Below, one piece after another: positions 45,552 to 55,653 of a stretch of DNA of 64,000 nucleotides (its first letter is position 1; the number at the start of each line of letters is the position of its first letter). The notes beneath the pieces were generated by a model. It searched no databases. It was not told the DNA's origin and saw only the letters and a program-made list of their open reading frames with translations. The position numbers were made by a program, and so were the translations under genes. This DNA comes from Bacteroidia bacterium (GTDB taxonomy: Bacteria > Bacteroidota > Bacteroidia > Cytophagales > Flammeovirgaceae). The stretch is from the NCBI GenBank assembly GCA_030425505.1, contig JAUIAB010000009.1, forward strand, positions 44,347-108,346. The letters run 5' to 3'.

Positions 45552-45971
45552 TTGAAAAAAGTAATTGCCATATCACTCGCTTTACTCATGTTGGTTTCCA
45601 ACATTGGTTTTGCTGTGAATACACATTTTTGTGGCGGTCAAGCGGTAGAGACTACTTTTACCCTGGGCTTAGGAAATCCTGACTGCGGCATGGAAGATAT
45701 GGAACAGGAATGCGAGAACATGCCATCTGAAGAAGAGAAGATTAAAGCTAAGCCTTGCTGTGAAAATCAGCATCAAGTAATTCAAACAGATGACATTGCA
45801 AAAACTCAGCCCTCTACATCTGTAGTTAATCCTTTTTTCTTTGCTGCCTTTGTTCAGGTTTTTATACAACCTCTGTTCTTTGTTGACAAAGGGCAATCAC
45901 TATATTCAGAATATCCCCCTCCCTTCTTTGAAAGAGACGTTCAAGTTCTTTTTCAATCCTTCTTGATTTAA
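45552..45971 (+). CDS. HYC_CC_PP-family protein
   Basis: 139 aa from TTG 45,552 (a further TTG lies at 45,543), chosen since it gives a normal signal/anchor K-K-V-I-A-I-S-L-A-L-L-M-L. It shows the three named motifs: T-H-F-C-G-G, K-P-C-C-E-N-Q-H-Q and E-Y-P-P-P. It is Met/Glu/Cys-rich in the middle. It is probably a periplasmic metal-binding protein in copper or zinc efflux loci; the mechanism is unknown. It precedes the RND pump. Confidence 0.82.
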   Translation: MKKVIAISLALLMLVSNIGFAVNTHFCGGQAVETTFTLGLGNPDCGMEDMEQECENMPSEEEKIKAKPCCENQHQVIQTDDIAKTQPSTSVVNPFFFAAFVQVFIQPLFFVDKGQSLYSEYPPPFFERDVQVLFQSFLI

Positions 45972-46074
45972 GCCATTAATACAATTTGATGCTCTCGGTC
46001 AATAGATCGCTGAGCAATTTGGCATTTCTTGCCATTGAACATTCCTTTTCTGTTCAATCAACATCAATTGTATT

Positions 46075-49000
46075 ATGCTTAATAGAATCATTAAATATTT
46101 CTTGGAGAACAAGTTGGTTACTGTTCTTGTCCTTACAGGTTTTGTGGCCTGGGGTATCATCACCGCACCTTTCGGTTGGCAGGTGGGCGTTCTCCCGTCT
46201 GACCCTGTACCCGTTGATGCTATACCTGATATTGGCGAAAACCAGCAAATCGTATTTACCCAATGGCAAGGTCGATCGCCACAAGACATTGAAGATCAAA
46301 TCTCCTATCCTTTAACCACCTATTTGCTGGGTATACCTGGTGTAAAATCCATTCGTAGCTCATCCATATTCGGTTTTTCAAGCATCTATATCATCTTCTC
46401 GGAAGATGTAGAGTTCTATTGGTCACGTTCTCGTATCCTTGAAAAACTGAGTTCATTACCATCAGGGCTATTGCCCGATGGAGTTCAGCCAAGCTTAGGT
46501 CCTGACGCTACAGCTTTAGGTCAGGTGTACTGGTACACCATTGAAGGAAGAGACAAAAACGGTAACCCAACTGGTGGTTGGGATTTACACGAAATCCGCA
46601 CGGTTCAGGACTTCTATGTGAAGTATGGACTCAATGCAACAGAAGGAGTTTCAGAAGTAGCCTCTATTGGTGGATTTGTGCAAGAGTATCAAATAGACGT
46701 GAATCCTGATGCACTCAAAGCTTACGACATCCCTTTGCACAGAGTAATGCAGGCAGTTCAAAAATCGAATAAAGATGTAGGAGCAAAAACCATAGAGATC
46801 AACCAAGCAGAATACTTAGTACGTGGTTTGGGCTATGTCAAGAAAGTAGAAGACATAGAGAAGGCCGTTGTTGCTGTGCAGGACAATGTGCCTGTACGAA
46901 TAAAAGATATTGGCGTGGTTTCGCTCGGCCCTGCTACCCGCAGGGGCTTGCTAGATAAAGATGGTGCAGAAGTAGTAGGCGGAGTAGTTGTAGCACGATA
47001 TGGTGCGAATCCCTTGCAGGTCATCAACAATGTAAAAAAGAAGATAAAAGAAATAGCACCTGGGCTTCCAAAGAAAACTTTAGCAGATGGCAGAGAATCT
47101 CAATTAACCATTGTGCCCTTTTATGATCGTTCGGAATTGATTTACGAAACCTTAGGCACCCTAGAAGAAGCCATTTCACTGCAAGTACTCATTACCATTT
47201 TGGTAGTAATTGTAATGGTGTATAATCTTAGGGCTTCTTTTCTCATTTCAAGCATACTACCTATTGCTGTGCTCATGGTATTTATCGCCATGCGTTACTT
47301 TGGCGTAGATGCCAACATTGTAGCCTTATCAGGTATTGCCATTGCCATCGGAACGATGGTTGATTTAGGCGTGATTCTCTCAGAGAATATCATCAAACAC
47401 ATTGATGAAGCACCACCTGAGCAGAAACTGATTACCACCGTTTACAATGGCGCTTCTGAAGTGGCTACAGCAATACTCACAGCCGTTTCTACCACCATTG
47501 TGAGTTTCATTCCTGTATTCACCATGCAAGCTGCCGAAGGAAAGCTATTTGGGCCTTTGGCCTTTACCAAGACCTTTGCCCTGATTGCTGCATTGCTGGT
47601 GAGTCTGCTAATCATGCCTACCCTGGCACATTGGTTTTTCGGCTTCAAAATCAAGAACAATCTACTCAAAAAGTACGGTAGCTACGTACTTGTCATCATT
47701 GGGGTAGTCGCACTGGCTTTTGGTCAGGTTTGGGGTGGAGTAATGCTATTTCTCTTTGGTGTAATAGGCATTCTCAAACAATTCTTAAATGCTAACAGCA
47801 AGAATTTTCCGAAACCCGTTCTCTTTTTATACCAATACGCAGAGTTAATCATCGTATTAATAGGCGTTACCTGGCTCCTGGCCAAATACTGGTTACCACT
47901 AGGGGCATCACAGTCTCTCCTCGTCAATTTCGTATTTGTGGCAATACTAGTGGCTGTAATCTTGGGCAGCTTCACCCTACTAGAATATCAATACAAAAGG
48001 TTTTTGCATTGGTGCCTTGATAATAAAACAAAGTTTCTTGTCATTCCTTCTTTGCTTATTCTGTTGGCTGCCAACATTTGGTTAGGCTTCAACACCGTTT
48101 TCGGTTTTGTTTCTAAAGGATTTGAATCCGTAGGCTGGAACATCAACAAGACTAAAGTTTGGTCTGAATTGGCGCATACTTTTCCAGGAATTGGTAAGGA
48201 GTTCATGCCTTCGCTCGATGAAGGCAGTTTTCTACTTATGCCCACCTCCATGCCACACTCAGGTATGGAGTACAATCGAAGAGTGGTCGGGCAATTGGAT
48301 ATGTTGCTAACCAATATACCTGAAGTGGAATTGACGGTAGGTAAATTAGGACGGGTAGAATCTGCTCTTGACCCTGCACCCATTTCGATGTATGAAAACG
48401 TCATCAATTACAAATCTGAATACATTCTCAACAAAAAGGGGCATAGACAAAGGTTTAAAGTAGGTGATAACAATCACTTCATCACCGTTTCGGGTGATAC
48501 CCTGAGTAACCAAGAAGGTCTAGAACAGGGAATTGATGCGAGCGATTTAATTGCAGATGATAATGGTAAATACTACCGTAATTGGCGTGAATACATACAA
48601 TCACCAGATGATATTTGGAATGAAATTATAAAAGTCACCAAGATTCCAGGGGTTACTTCAGCCCCTAAGCTTCAGCCTATAGAAACGCGGTTGGTAATGC
48701 TTCAAACGGGTATGCGTGCTCCTATGGGAATAAAAGTTTATGGCCCAGAACTGAGAACGATAGAAGACTTTGGCTTGCAGCTTGAAAGCATCCTCAAAGA
48801 AGTTCCATCGGTAAAACGAGAAGCGGTCTTTGCCGACAGGATAGTAGGTAAACCTTACCTGCACCTAAACATCAATCGTGATGAAATTTCCCGATATGGG
48901 TTGAATATTGAAGATGTTCAACAGACTATAGAAACAGCCATTGGTGGTATGAAGATTACCTCAACGGTAGAAGGACGTGAGCGCTTTCCTGTCAGGGTTC

Positions 49001-49899
49001 GCTATCCACGCGAACTTAGGGATGACCCTTCAGCTCTTGGTAAAATATTAATGGCAACGCCTACGGGCGCCCAAATTCCACTCTCTCAAATAATTGACTT
49101 TGAATATATAAGGGGTCCACAAGCCATTAAAAGCGAAGAAACCTTTTTAGTTGGTTATGTTCTGTTCGATAAAAGGGATGGTTTCTCTGAAGTAACTGTG
49201 GTAAATGATGCGCAGCAAGCTATTCAGAAAAAGATAGATTCAGGAGAATTGACTGTGCCTTCGGGAGTGAGCTATAAGTTTTCGGGGAGTTATGAAAACC
49301 AGGTCAGAGCTGAAAAACGTTTATCAATCATTGTACCTCTGGTATTAGGTATTGTTTTTCTCATACTCTATTTCCAGTTCAAATCGGTCTCTACTTCGTT
49401 CATGGTATTTACAGGTATTGCCATGGCCTTTAGTGGTGGTTTCATTATCCTTTGGTTGTACGGTCAAACATGGTTTGCCGACTTTTCCATATTCGGCACC
49501 AATTTCAGAGACCTATTCCAAATTCACACCATCAATCTCAGTGTAGCAGTTTGGGTCGGTTTTATAGCCCTATTTGGTATCGCAACTGATGATGGCGTTT
49601 TGATGGCCACTTATTTAGATCAGAGTTTTAAGCGAAACAAAACAGACCACCTTAAAGGTATTAGAGCAGCCACTGTAGAAGCAGGTCAGCGAAGAATAAA
49701 ACCTGCTGTGATGACTTCTGCCACTACCATTATTGCCTTGCTCCCTATCCTCACTTCAACAGGCCGTGGGTCTGATATCATGATACCCATGGCAATACCC
49801 GCCTTTGGCGGGATGCTATTTGCGGCTATCACATATTTCATTGTTCCAGTGCTTTACTGTTGGAGAGAAGAACGCAAAATCAAAAAAGCTCAATCATGA
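46075..49899 (+). CDS. cusA: Heavy-metal efflux RND pump (CusA/CzcA family)
   Basis: 1274 aa, ~12 transmembrane helices. It begins M-L-N-R-I-I-K-Y-F-L-E-N with the N-terminal D-A-I-P-D-I-G-E-N-Q; TM4 carries G-I-A-I-A-I-G-T-M-V-D-L-G-V-I-L-S-E-N, of the HME type. It has a Met-rich P-T-S-M-P-H-S-G-M segment near 720. It is about 200 residues longer than Gram-negative CusA because of extra hydrophobic segments near 545-660, a layout seen in Bacteroidota. It exports Cu+/Ag+ or divalent metal by proton antiport through a tripartite complex with the next gene and CusB at 53,155. Confidence 0.93.
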   Translation: MLNRIIKYFLENKLVTVLVLTGFVAWGIITAPFGWQVGVLPSDPVPVDAIPDIGENQQIVFTQWQGRSPQDIEDQISYPLTTYLLGIPGVKSIRSSSIFGFSSIYIIFSEDVEFYWSRSRILEKLSSLPSGLLPDGVQPSLGPDATALGQVYWYTIEGRDKNGNPTGGWDLHEIRTVQDFYVKYGLNATEGVSEVASIGGFVQEYQIDVNPDALKAYDIPLHRVMQAVQKSNKDVGAKTIEINQAEYLVRGLGYVKKVEDIEKAVVAVQDNVPVRIKDIGVVSLGPATRRGLLDKDGAEVVGGVVVARYGANPLQVINNVKKKIKEIAPGLPKKTLADGRESQLTIVPFYDRSELIYETLGTLEEAISLQVLITILVVIVMVYNLRASFLISSILPIAVLMVFIAMRYFGVDANIVALSGIAIAIGTMVDLGVILSENIIKHIDEAPPEQKLITTVYNGASEVATAILTAVSTTIVSFIPVFTMQAAEGKLFGPLAFTKTFALIAALLVSLLIMPTLAHWFFGFKIKNNLLKKYGSYVLVIIGVVALAFGQVWGGVMLFLFGVIGILKQFLNANSKNFPKPVLFLYQYAELIIVLIGVTWLLAKYWLPLGASQSLLVNFVFVAILVAVILGSFTLLEYQYKRFLHWCLDNKTKFLVIPSLLILLAANIWLGFNTVFGFVSKGFESVGWNINKTKVWSELAHTFPGIGKEFMPSLDEGSFLLMPTSMPHSGMEYNRRVVGQLDMLLTNIPEVELTVGKLGRVESALDPAPISMYENVINYKSEYILNKKGHRQRFKVGDNNHFITVSGDTLSNQEGLEQGIDASDLIADDNGKYYRNWREYIQSPDDIWNEIIKVTKIPGVTSAPKLQPIETRLVMLQTGMRAPMGIKVYGPELRTIEDFGLQLESILKEVPSVKREAVFADRIVGKPYLHLNINRDEISRYGLNIEDVQQTIETAIGGMKITSTVEGRERFPVRVRYPRELRDDPSALGKILMATPTGAQIPLSQIIDFEYIRGPQAIKSEETFLVGYVLFDKRDGFSEVTVVNDAQQAIQKKIDSGELTVPSGVSYKFSGSYENQVRAEKRLSIIVPLVLGIVFLILYFQFKSVSTSFMVFTGIAMAFSGGFIILWLYGQTWFADFSIFGTNFRDLFQIHTINLSVAVWVGFIALFGIATDDGVLMATYLDQSFKRNKTDHLKGIRAATVEAGQRRIKPAVMTSATTIIALLPILTSTGRGSDIMIPMAIPAFGGMLFAAITYFIVPVLYCWREERKIKKAQS

Positions 49900-51128
49900 A
49901 GAAATTTATCTTAATCATATGCATTGCAATGGGCTTTCACTTATCAGGAAATGCTCAAACACTAGAAGACTATTTCCAAATAGCCGCAGAAAATAACCCT
50001 GGGCTTTTGGCTAAATACAAAAACTTTGAAGCGACCATGCAAAGGGTCACTCAGGCGAGCAGCTTACCCGACCCTAATTTATCTTTTGGCTACTTCATCT
50101 CTCCAGTAGAAACGAGAGTGGGCCCTCAACAAGCCAGATTCTCAATGACACAAATGTTTCCTTGGTTCGGAACGCTAAATGCCCAAGAAAATACTGCTTA
50201 TTTACTGGCTGAAGCAAAATATCAGGAATTTCTGGATGCAAGAAACAAACTCTATTATCAGGTAGCTGCCTCTTATTATCCGCTTTATGAACTGGAAAAA
50301 CTGATTTCGATTGAAGAAGAAAATCAACGCATTCTATCTTCTTACAAGGAGATAGCCACTGTTCAGTTTCAAAATGATAAAGGGTCTATGGTAGATGTGC
50401 TGCGTGTTGACATCATGCTAAAAGATGCAACTACTGACTTATCTATTCTCAACCAAAAGAAAAAGCCTCTTGAAACCCGTTTTAATAAGCTATTAAATCG
50501 AAATGAAAACGAATCCATTGAAATAATTGACACGCTTCTCTTAAAAGAAATCACACAAGAATTTAGAAAGGATTCAATGTTGGTTGCAAATCCCTTGCTT
50601 GAAGAATTGAATCTAAAGGTTCTAGCAAGCCAAGCCCAAGAAAGAACAGCCATCAAACAAGGGCTACCCAAGTTTGGAGTAGGTCTAGACTATGTGATTG
50701 TTGGAGAAAGAACGGACGCCACCATATCTGATAATGGCAAGGATGTATTGATGCCCATGGTGACGATGAGCCTTCCCATTTTTCGCGGGAAATACAAAGC
50801 TGCCCAACAGGAAGCACAATTGATGCAGGAATCCTATGTGCTTCAAAAGGAAGAAGTAGCTAATCGGCTGATAAGCTCCTATGAAATGATTTGGTACAAG
50901 ACTCAGAAACAGATGGAACTCATTGTTTTGTACGAAGCGCAAATTCAAGAATCAGAACAATCCCTCAACCTGCTGTTCTCGGCCTATAGCAATTCAGGGA
51001 AAGAGTTTGAAGAAGTGCTGCGGATGCAACAGCAAATTTTAAAGTATCAACGAATGAAAGCCACTGCCCTGTCGGATTATCATATCGCTTTGGCTGAGTT
51101 GGACTATATCACCGCAAAAACGAAATAA
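49896..51128 (+). CDS. cusC: TolC-like outer-membrane efflux protein (CusC-like)
   Basis: 410 aa from ATG 49,896, which shares ATGA with the cusA stop. Signal peptide (ending G-N-A-Q), then two OEP repeats: F-E-A-T-M-Q-R-V-T-Q-A-S-S-L-P-D-P-N-L near 43-61 and a second coiled-coil set near 270-390. It is the exit duct of the RND system. The P-type ATPase gene follows at 2 bases. Confidence 0.9.
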   Translation: MKKFILIICIAMGFHLSGNAQTLEDYFQIAAENNPGLLAKYKNFEATMQRVTQASSLPDPNLSFGYFISPVETRVGPQQARFSMTQMFPWFGTLNAQENTAYLLAEAKYQEFLDARNKLYYQVAASYYPLYELEKLISIEEENQRILSSYKEIATVQFQNDKGSMVDVLRVDIMLKDATTDLSILNQKKKPLETRFNKLLNRNENESIEIIDTLLLKEITQEFRKDSMLVANPLLEELNLKVLASQAQERTAIKQGLPKFGVGLDYVIVGERTDATISDNGKDVLMPMVTMSLPIFRGKYKAAQQEAQLMQESYVLQKEEVANRLISSYEMIWYKTQKQMELIVLYEAQIQESEQSLNLLFSAYSNSGKEFEEVLRMQQQILKYQRMKATALSDYHIALAELDYITAKTK

Positions 51129-51130
51129 TT

Positions 51131-53158
51131 ATGGAACATAAACACGAGCATAAACAACAAGAACAATCACACAATAATCATGATTCGCATGGCGGTCATC
51201 ATGATCACCATGCCCAAATGATAGAAGACTTCAAAAAGCGCTTTTATATCAATACTGCGCTTTCCATACCTGTTTTGGCCTTTTCTGAAATGATTCAAGA
51301 CATACTTGGCTTTTCGATCAGTTTTCCAAGCATGGGCTATGTAGCAGGCGCTTTAGCAACATTCATTTTCATTTATGGTGGCTGGCCATTCCTCAAAGGA
51401 TTGAAGGACGAACTTTCTGAAGGCGGTCCTGGTATGATGACTCTTATTGCCATTGCCATTACCGTAGCATGGGCTTACAGCACGGCAGTAGTATTCGGGC
51501 TGGAAGGTAAAGTGTTCTATTGGGAGCTAGTCACGCTCATTGACATTATGCTCTTAGGACATTGGCTAGAGATGCGTTCCATTATGGGAGCATCAAAAGC
51601 GTTGGAGAAATTAGCTGAATTGATGCCTTCAGAAGCTCACAAAATAGATGGTAACAATATTCATGACGTGAAAATAAGTGACCTCAAAAAAGGTGATCTG
51701 ATCCTGATTAAACCAGGTGAAAAAGTACCTGCCGATGGCAATATTGTGGAAGGTGATAGTGAGTTGAACGAAAGTGCTTTAACAGGAGAAAGCAAGCCCG
51801 TTCAGAAATCTAAAGGTGATGAAGTCATTGGTGGCGCAATCAATGGAGATGGAAGCCTAAAGGTGGAAGTTAAATCTTCTGGTAAAGATAGCTACCTGAA
51901 CAAGGTTATAAAACTGGTAGAAGAAGCTCAGCAGACCAAATCAAAAACACAGAATTTGGCCGATAAAGCAGCAGGATGGTTAGCCTATATCGCCATCGGT
52001 GTTGGAGTAATTACCTTCATTGCGTGGGCTTTCTTCAGCTCACAGGGAATGGACTTTGCACTTGAGCGCATGGTAACAGTGATGATTATTACTTGTCCTC
52101 ATGCTTTAGGTTTGGCTGTACCCTTGGTGGTAGCCATTTCAACTGCGCTATCGGCCAAAAATGGATTGTTGATCAGAAACCGAACGGCATTCGAAAATAG
52201 CCGCAAAATAACGGCTATCGTATTTGATAAAACAGGAACACTTACGGAAGGAAGTTTCGGAGTAAACCGAGTAGTCTCACTAGCCGATAAATCAGAAGAA
52301 GATTTGCTTTCAAAAGCGGCTGCCATCGAGCAAAGTTCAGAGCATCCCATTGCCAAGGGTATTGTTAAGGAAGCTAAAAGCCGTGACCTCAAACTACCTT
52401 CAATTTCCGATTTCGGTTCCACGAAGGGAAAAGGCGTAAGTGCAAAAATTGAAGGGACAACTTATCAAATAGTGAGTCCTGGATACCTGAAAGAAGAAGG
52501 TATAGACTTACCGAAAGAAGCCAATTCAGACCAGGCAGAAACTGTGGTGTTCATTCTCAAAGAAGGCAGCTTGATAGGTTTCATCGCATTGGCTGATCAA
52601 ATCAGAAAAGAAAGTAAATCCGCTATTGAAACGCTTAAAGAAAAAGGCATAAAAGTATTAATGGCTACTGGCGATAATGAACAAACCGCCAAAGCAGTAT
52701 CAGACGAATTAAACCTTGACGGGTATTACAGTCAGGTACTGCCACATGAAAAGTCTGAACTGATTGAGAAGCTTCAAACGCAAGGTGAGTTCGTTGCAAT
52801 GACTGGCGATGGTGTTAACGATGCTCCTGCCTTGGCCACAGCAGATATAGGTATTGCAGTAGGATCAGGTACGGATGTAGCTGCTGAAACAGCTGACATC
52901 ATTCTCACCGAAAGCAGCCCAACTGACATTGCTACTTTGATTTTGTTCGGAAGAGCAACCTATAAAAAAATGGTTCAGAACCTCGTTTGGGCAACTGGCT
53001 ATAATATAGTGGCTATTCCACTTGCAGCGGGAGTACTATTCTCTCAGGGCATTATGATCAATCCCGCATTAGGTGCCGCTCTCATGAGCTTAAGCACCAT
53101 TATTTGTGCCGCCAATGCACAGTTGTTGAGATTAAAATTTAAAAAAGACTTAAAATGA
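51131..53158 (+). CDS. copB: Heavy-metal P-type ATPase, CPH type (CopB-like)
   Basis: 675 aa. The His-rich N-terminus (1-30, with H-N-N-H-D-S-H-G-G-H-H-D-H-H) replaces an HMA domain. Motifs are L-T-G-E-S, T-C-P-H-A-L-G-L (the CPH of subgroup IB-3), D-K-T-G-T, S-E-H-P and T-G-D-G-V-N-D. Subgroup IB-3 pumps export copper (Cu2+ or Cu+) or silver. Length and motifs are complete. It overlaps the start of the next gene (ATGA). Confidence 0.93.
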   Translation: MEHKHEHKQQEQSHNNHDSHGGHHDHHAQMIEDFKKRFYINTALSIPVLAFSEMIQDILGFSISFPSMGYVAGALATFIFIYGGWPFLKGLKDELSEGGPGMMTLIAIAITVAWAYSTAVVFGLEGKVFYWELVTLIDIMLLGHWLEMRSIMGASKALEKLAELMPSEAHKIDGNNIHDVKISDLKKGDLILIKPGEKVPADGNIVEGDSELNESALTGESKPVQKSKGDEVIGGAINGDGSLKVEVKSSGKDSYLNKVIKLVEEAQQTKSKTQNLADKAAGWLAYIAIGVGVITFIAWAFFSSQGMDFALERMVTVMIITCPHALGLAVPLVVAISTALSAKNGLLIRNRTAFENSRKITAIVFDKTGTLTEGSFGVNRVVSLADKSEEDLLSKAAAIEQSSEHPIAKGIVKEAKSRDLKLPSISDFGSTKGKGVSAKIEGTTYQIVSPGYLKEEGIDLPKEANSDQAETVVFILKEGSLIGFIALADQIRKESKSAIETLKEKGIKVLMATGDNEQTAKAVSDELNLDGYYSQVLPHEKSELIEKLQTQGEFVAMTGDGVNDAPALATADIGIAVGSGTDVAAETADIILTESSPTDIATLILFGRATYKKMVQNLVWATGYNIVAIPLAAGVLFSQGIMINPALGAALMSLSTIICAANAQLLRLKFKKDLK

Positions 53159-54936
53159 AAAAGTTGAATAAAACAACCCTAATTCTAGCACTGAGCACAC
53201 TTGTAATAGGAATCTTAATTGGCTGGCTGACATTCGGTAGCACCAATACGAACGCTATTAACGAAGATGACCATTCTATTGTTAAAGATACCGAGACCAT
53301 CTGGACTTGTTCTATGCATCCGCAAATCAGACAGGGCGAGCCAGGTGATTGCCCGATCTGTGGAATGGACTTAATTCCGCTGAAGTCAGACCAAAACGAA
53401 GAACTAAACCCAATGGCAGTAAGTATGTCTGCTACCGCTATGCAGTTGGCACAGATTCAAACGCTCACGGTGGGTAAGGGAAATGTCACAAAATCCATTC
53501 AACTGAACGGTAAAGTGCAGGAAGATGAACGATTACTGCATACACAATCTTCCCATGTATCAGGTCGTATTGAAGAACTAGCGGTAACGTTTACAGGAGA
53601 TTTTGTTTCAAAAGGTCAGATCATTGCAAGGCTTTATTCGCCCGAATTAGTGACAGCTCAGGAAGAACTTCTCGAAGCGCAAAAAATTGCCACTACACAG
53701 CCTGCTCTATTCAATGCAGCCAAGGAAAAATTAAAGAAGTGGAAGCTCACTGATAAGCAAATAGACCAGGTGCTGACTTCAGGTCAGGCTATTGAGTCAT
53801 TTCCTATTCTTGCGGATGTATCAGGTTACGTTACTGAAAAAATCGTCAACCTTGGAGACTACGTCAGTCAAGGCGAACCAATTTATCAAATAGCCGATTT
53901 ATCAAAGGTTTGGGTATTGTTTGACGTGTATGAGACGGACATGGGTTTGATAAACAAAGGAGATGAAGTCAAATACACCATCCAATCAATACCAGGTAAA
54001 ACATTCAGTGGTACAATCAGCTACATCGACCCTGTAATAGATCCCAAAACAAGAGTGGCCGAAGCAAGAGTAGAACGAAGCAATGCCGACTTATTGCTAA
54101 AGCCCGAAATGTTTGCCAGTGGAATTGTGGAAGCAAGTACTTCAATTCAAAAGCAATCAATAACGGTACCTACATCAGCCGTTATGTGGACAGGCACTCG
54201 TTCTGTTGTTTACGTCATGCAAACCAGCTCACAAGGCGTTAGTTTCATAATGCGAGAAGTTACGCTAGGTCCCGAATTAGGAGATAGTTACGTAATTGAG
54301 TCAGGTTTAGAAGCTGGGGAAGAGATTGCAGTTAACGGCACCTTCAGCATTGATGCAGCAGCACAATTAGCTGGTAAACCAAGCATGATGAACCCTCAAG
54401 GCGGGGTAGCTATGACAGGGCACAACCATGGTGGTCTAAAAAATTCTGCAATGGAGAATAAGCCCTCTGCCATTAAGAAGACTTCCTTATCTACCTCTGC
54501 AAAAAAATCCATAGAGCCTCTTTTCGAGTCTTATTTTAACTTCAAAACTGCCCTTGCATCTGACGATTTTAAAAAAGCAAAGCAATCAGGCTTGGCACTG
54601 AAGTCTGCACTTGCTAATGTGGATATGAACCTTTTCAAAGGCGATGCTCATGCTGTTTGGATGGAGTTATCATCTTCCCTGAAAAATTCTTTACAACACA
54701 TTGAACACGAAGAAAACATAGCCGCCCTGAGAGAAAGCTTTATCCATATTTCAAACGGGATGATAGCAATTGCAGAGTCTTTTGAACCAAATATATCTCC
54801 AATTTATATTCAGCATTGCCCGATGGCAAACTCAGATAAAGGTGCAGATTGGCTGAGCCAATCAAAAGAAATACGAAACCCCTACTTCGGTGAGTCTATG
54901 CTGACCTGCGGAGAAGTAAAAAAAGAAATCAACTAA
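53155..54936 (+). CDS. cusB: CusB-like adaptor with heavy-metal-binding domain and DUF3347
   Basis: 593 aa. Membrane anchor (about 7-27), HMBD (W-T-C-S-M-H-P-Q-I-R near 50-59 and C-P-I-C-G-M-D-L near 66-73), membrane-fusion barrel-hairpin domains (about 100-400), then a C-terminal DUF3347 domain (about 450-590, with H-C-P-M-A and L-T-C-G). It links the RND pump to the outer-membrane protein, and the two end domains should gather metal. The DUF3347 motif recurs in the next gene. Confidence 0.92.
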   Translation: MKKLNKTTLILALSTLVIGILIGWLTFGSTNTNAINEDDHSIVKDTETIWTCSMHPQIRQGEPGDCPICGMDLIPLKSDQNEELNPMAVSMSATAMQLAQIQTLTVGKGNVTKSIQLNGKVQEDERLLHTQSSHVSGRIEELAVTFTGDFVSKGQIIARLYSPELVTAQEELLEAQKIATTQPALFNAAKEKLKKWKLTDKQIDQVLTSGQAIESFPILADVSGYVTEKIVNLGDYVSQGEPIYQIADLSKVWVLFDVYETDMGLINKGDEVKYTIQSIPGKTFSGTISYIDPVIDPKTRVAEARVERSNADLLLKPEMFASGIVEASTSIQKQSITVPTSAVMWTGTRSVVYVMQTSSQGVSFIMREVTLGPELGDSYVIESGLEAGEEIAVNGTFSIDAAAQLAGKPSMMNPQGGVAMTGHNHGGLKNSAMENKPSAIKKTSLSTSAKKSIEPLFESYFNFKTALASDDFKKAKQSGLALKSALANVDMNLFKGDAHAVWMELSSSLKNSLQHIEHEENIAALRESFIHISNGMIAIAESFEPNISPIYIQHCPMANSDKGADWLSQSKEIRNPYFGESMLTCGEVKKEIN

Positions 54937-54960
54937 TTATTCACTTCAAATTCAAATACA

Positions 54961-55518
54961 ATGAAATCAACAACTCAGAAATTCAACACAAAAACAAATA
55001 ATCCGATGATGAGAACATTTCTTGGATTACTTGTATCCATCGGGTTAACAACTACCCTTTATTCTTGTAATAACTCACAGAAAAGCGATGAGAAAAATAA
55101 AACAGAGCAATCCACTATTGATGCTGGTCAAGCTTCTGGCGTATTAGATAACTATCTTAAAGTGAAAGATGCCCTCGTGCAATCTGATGGATCAGCAGCT
55201 AGCAAAGCGGCAGGGAAACTTATACTCAGCATTCCTGATGGTCAAGATGAACTAATGAAAAAAATACGCTTTGATGCTCAGCATATAGCTGATACGGAAA
55301 ACGTAGATCACCAACGAGACCACTTCAATACCCTTTCAGACAACATTTACGCGTGGGTAAAAGAATCTAATGTAAATGATCAAAAGCTTTACAAACAATA
55401 CTGCCCTATGGCATTCAACAACGAAGGAGCCTACTGGCTCAGTGCCGAAAAAGAAGTAAACAATCCTTATTTTGGTGATAAGATGCTGCATTGTGGAAGT
55501 GTAAAGGAAGAATTGTAA
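54961..55518 (+). CDS. DUF3347 lipoprotein
   Basis: 185 aa. A likely lipobox is L-Y-S-C near 31-34 (an alternative start near 55,006 gives a standard lipoprotein signal). The mature domain is DUF3347, with Q-Y-C-P-M-A-F and M-L-H-C-G near the end, matching the CusB C-terminus. It probably carries copper or other metals in the periplasm. It is the last gene of the copper block before a hairpin (55,535-55,555). Confidence 0.82.
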   Translation: MKSTTQKFNTKTNNPMMRTFLGLLVSIGLTTTLYSCNNSQKSDEKNKTEQSTIDAGQASGVLDNYLKVKDALVQSDGSAASKAAGKLILSIPDGQDELMKKIRFDAQHIADTENVDHQRDHFNTLSDNIYAWVKESNVNDQKLYKQYCPMAFNNEGAYWLSAEKEVNNPYFGDKMLHCGSVKEEL

Positions 55519-55534
55519 CTAGAATCAATTAATG

Positions 55535-55555
55535 CCTCAAGTGTAATACTTGGGG
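55535..55555 (+). terminator. Candidate terminator of the copper block
   Basis: cctcaagt / acttgggg form an 8-bp stem (with one G-T pair) around a 5-nt loop, 17 bases after the DUF3347 stop. The T-tract is poor, so confidence is modest. Confidence 0.45.
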
Positions 55556-55594
55556 TATTAAACCCTTTCTACGCCCATGTCGTTTCAGTAGGGG

Positions 55595-55653
55595 CATTTC
55601 AACGCAAACGACATTCCCAAATATGGTAAAACGAATCTTTGGTTCTTATGAAA
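55595..55653 (+). repeat. 59-bp direct repeat, copy 2 (scar of pAgo 3' end)
   Basis: 58 of 59 bases match 44,045-44,103. It contains the last 19 pAgo codons and stop, and runs into the Fur start codon exactly as copy 1 runs into the AraC start codon. There is no rest of a pAgo gene here. It marks a recombination junction. Confidence 0.9.
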
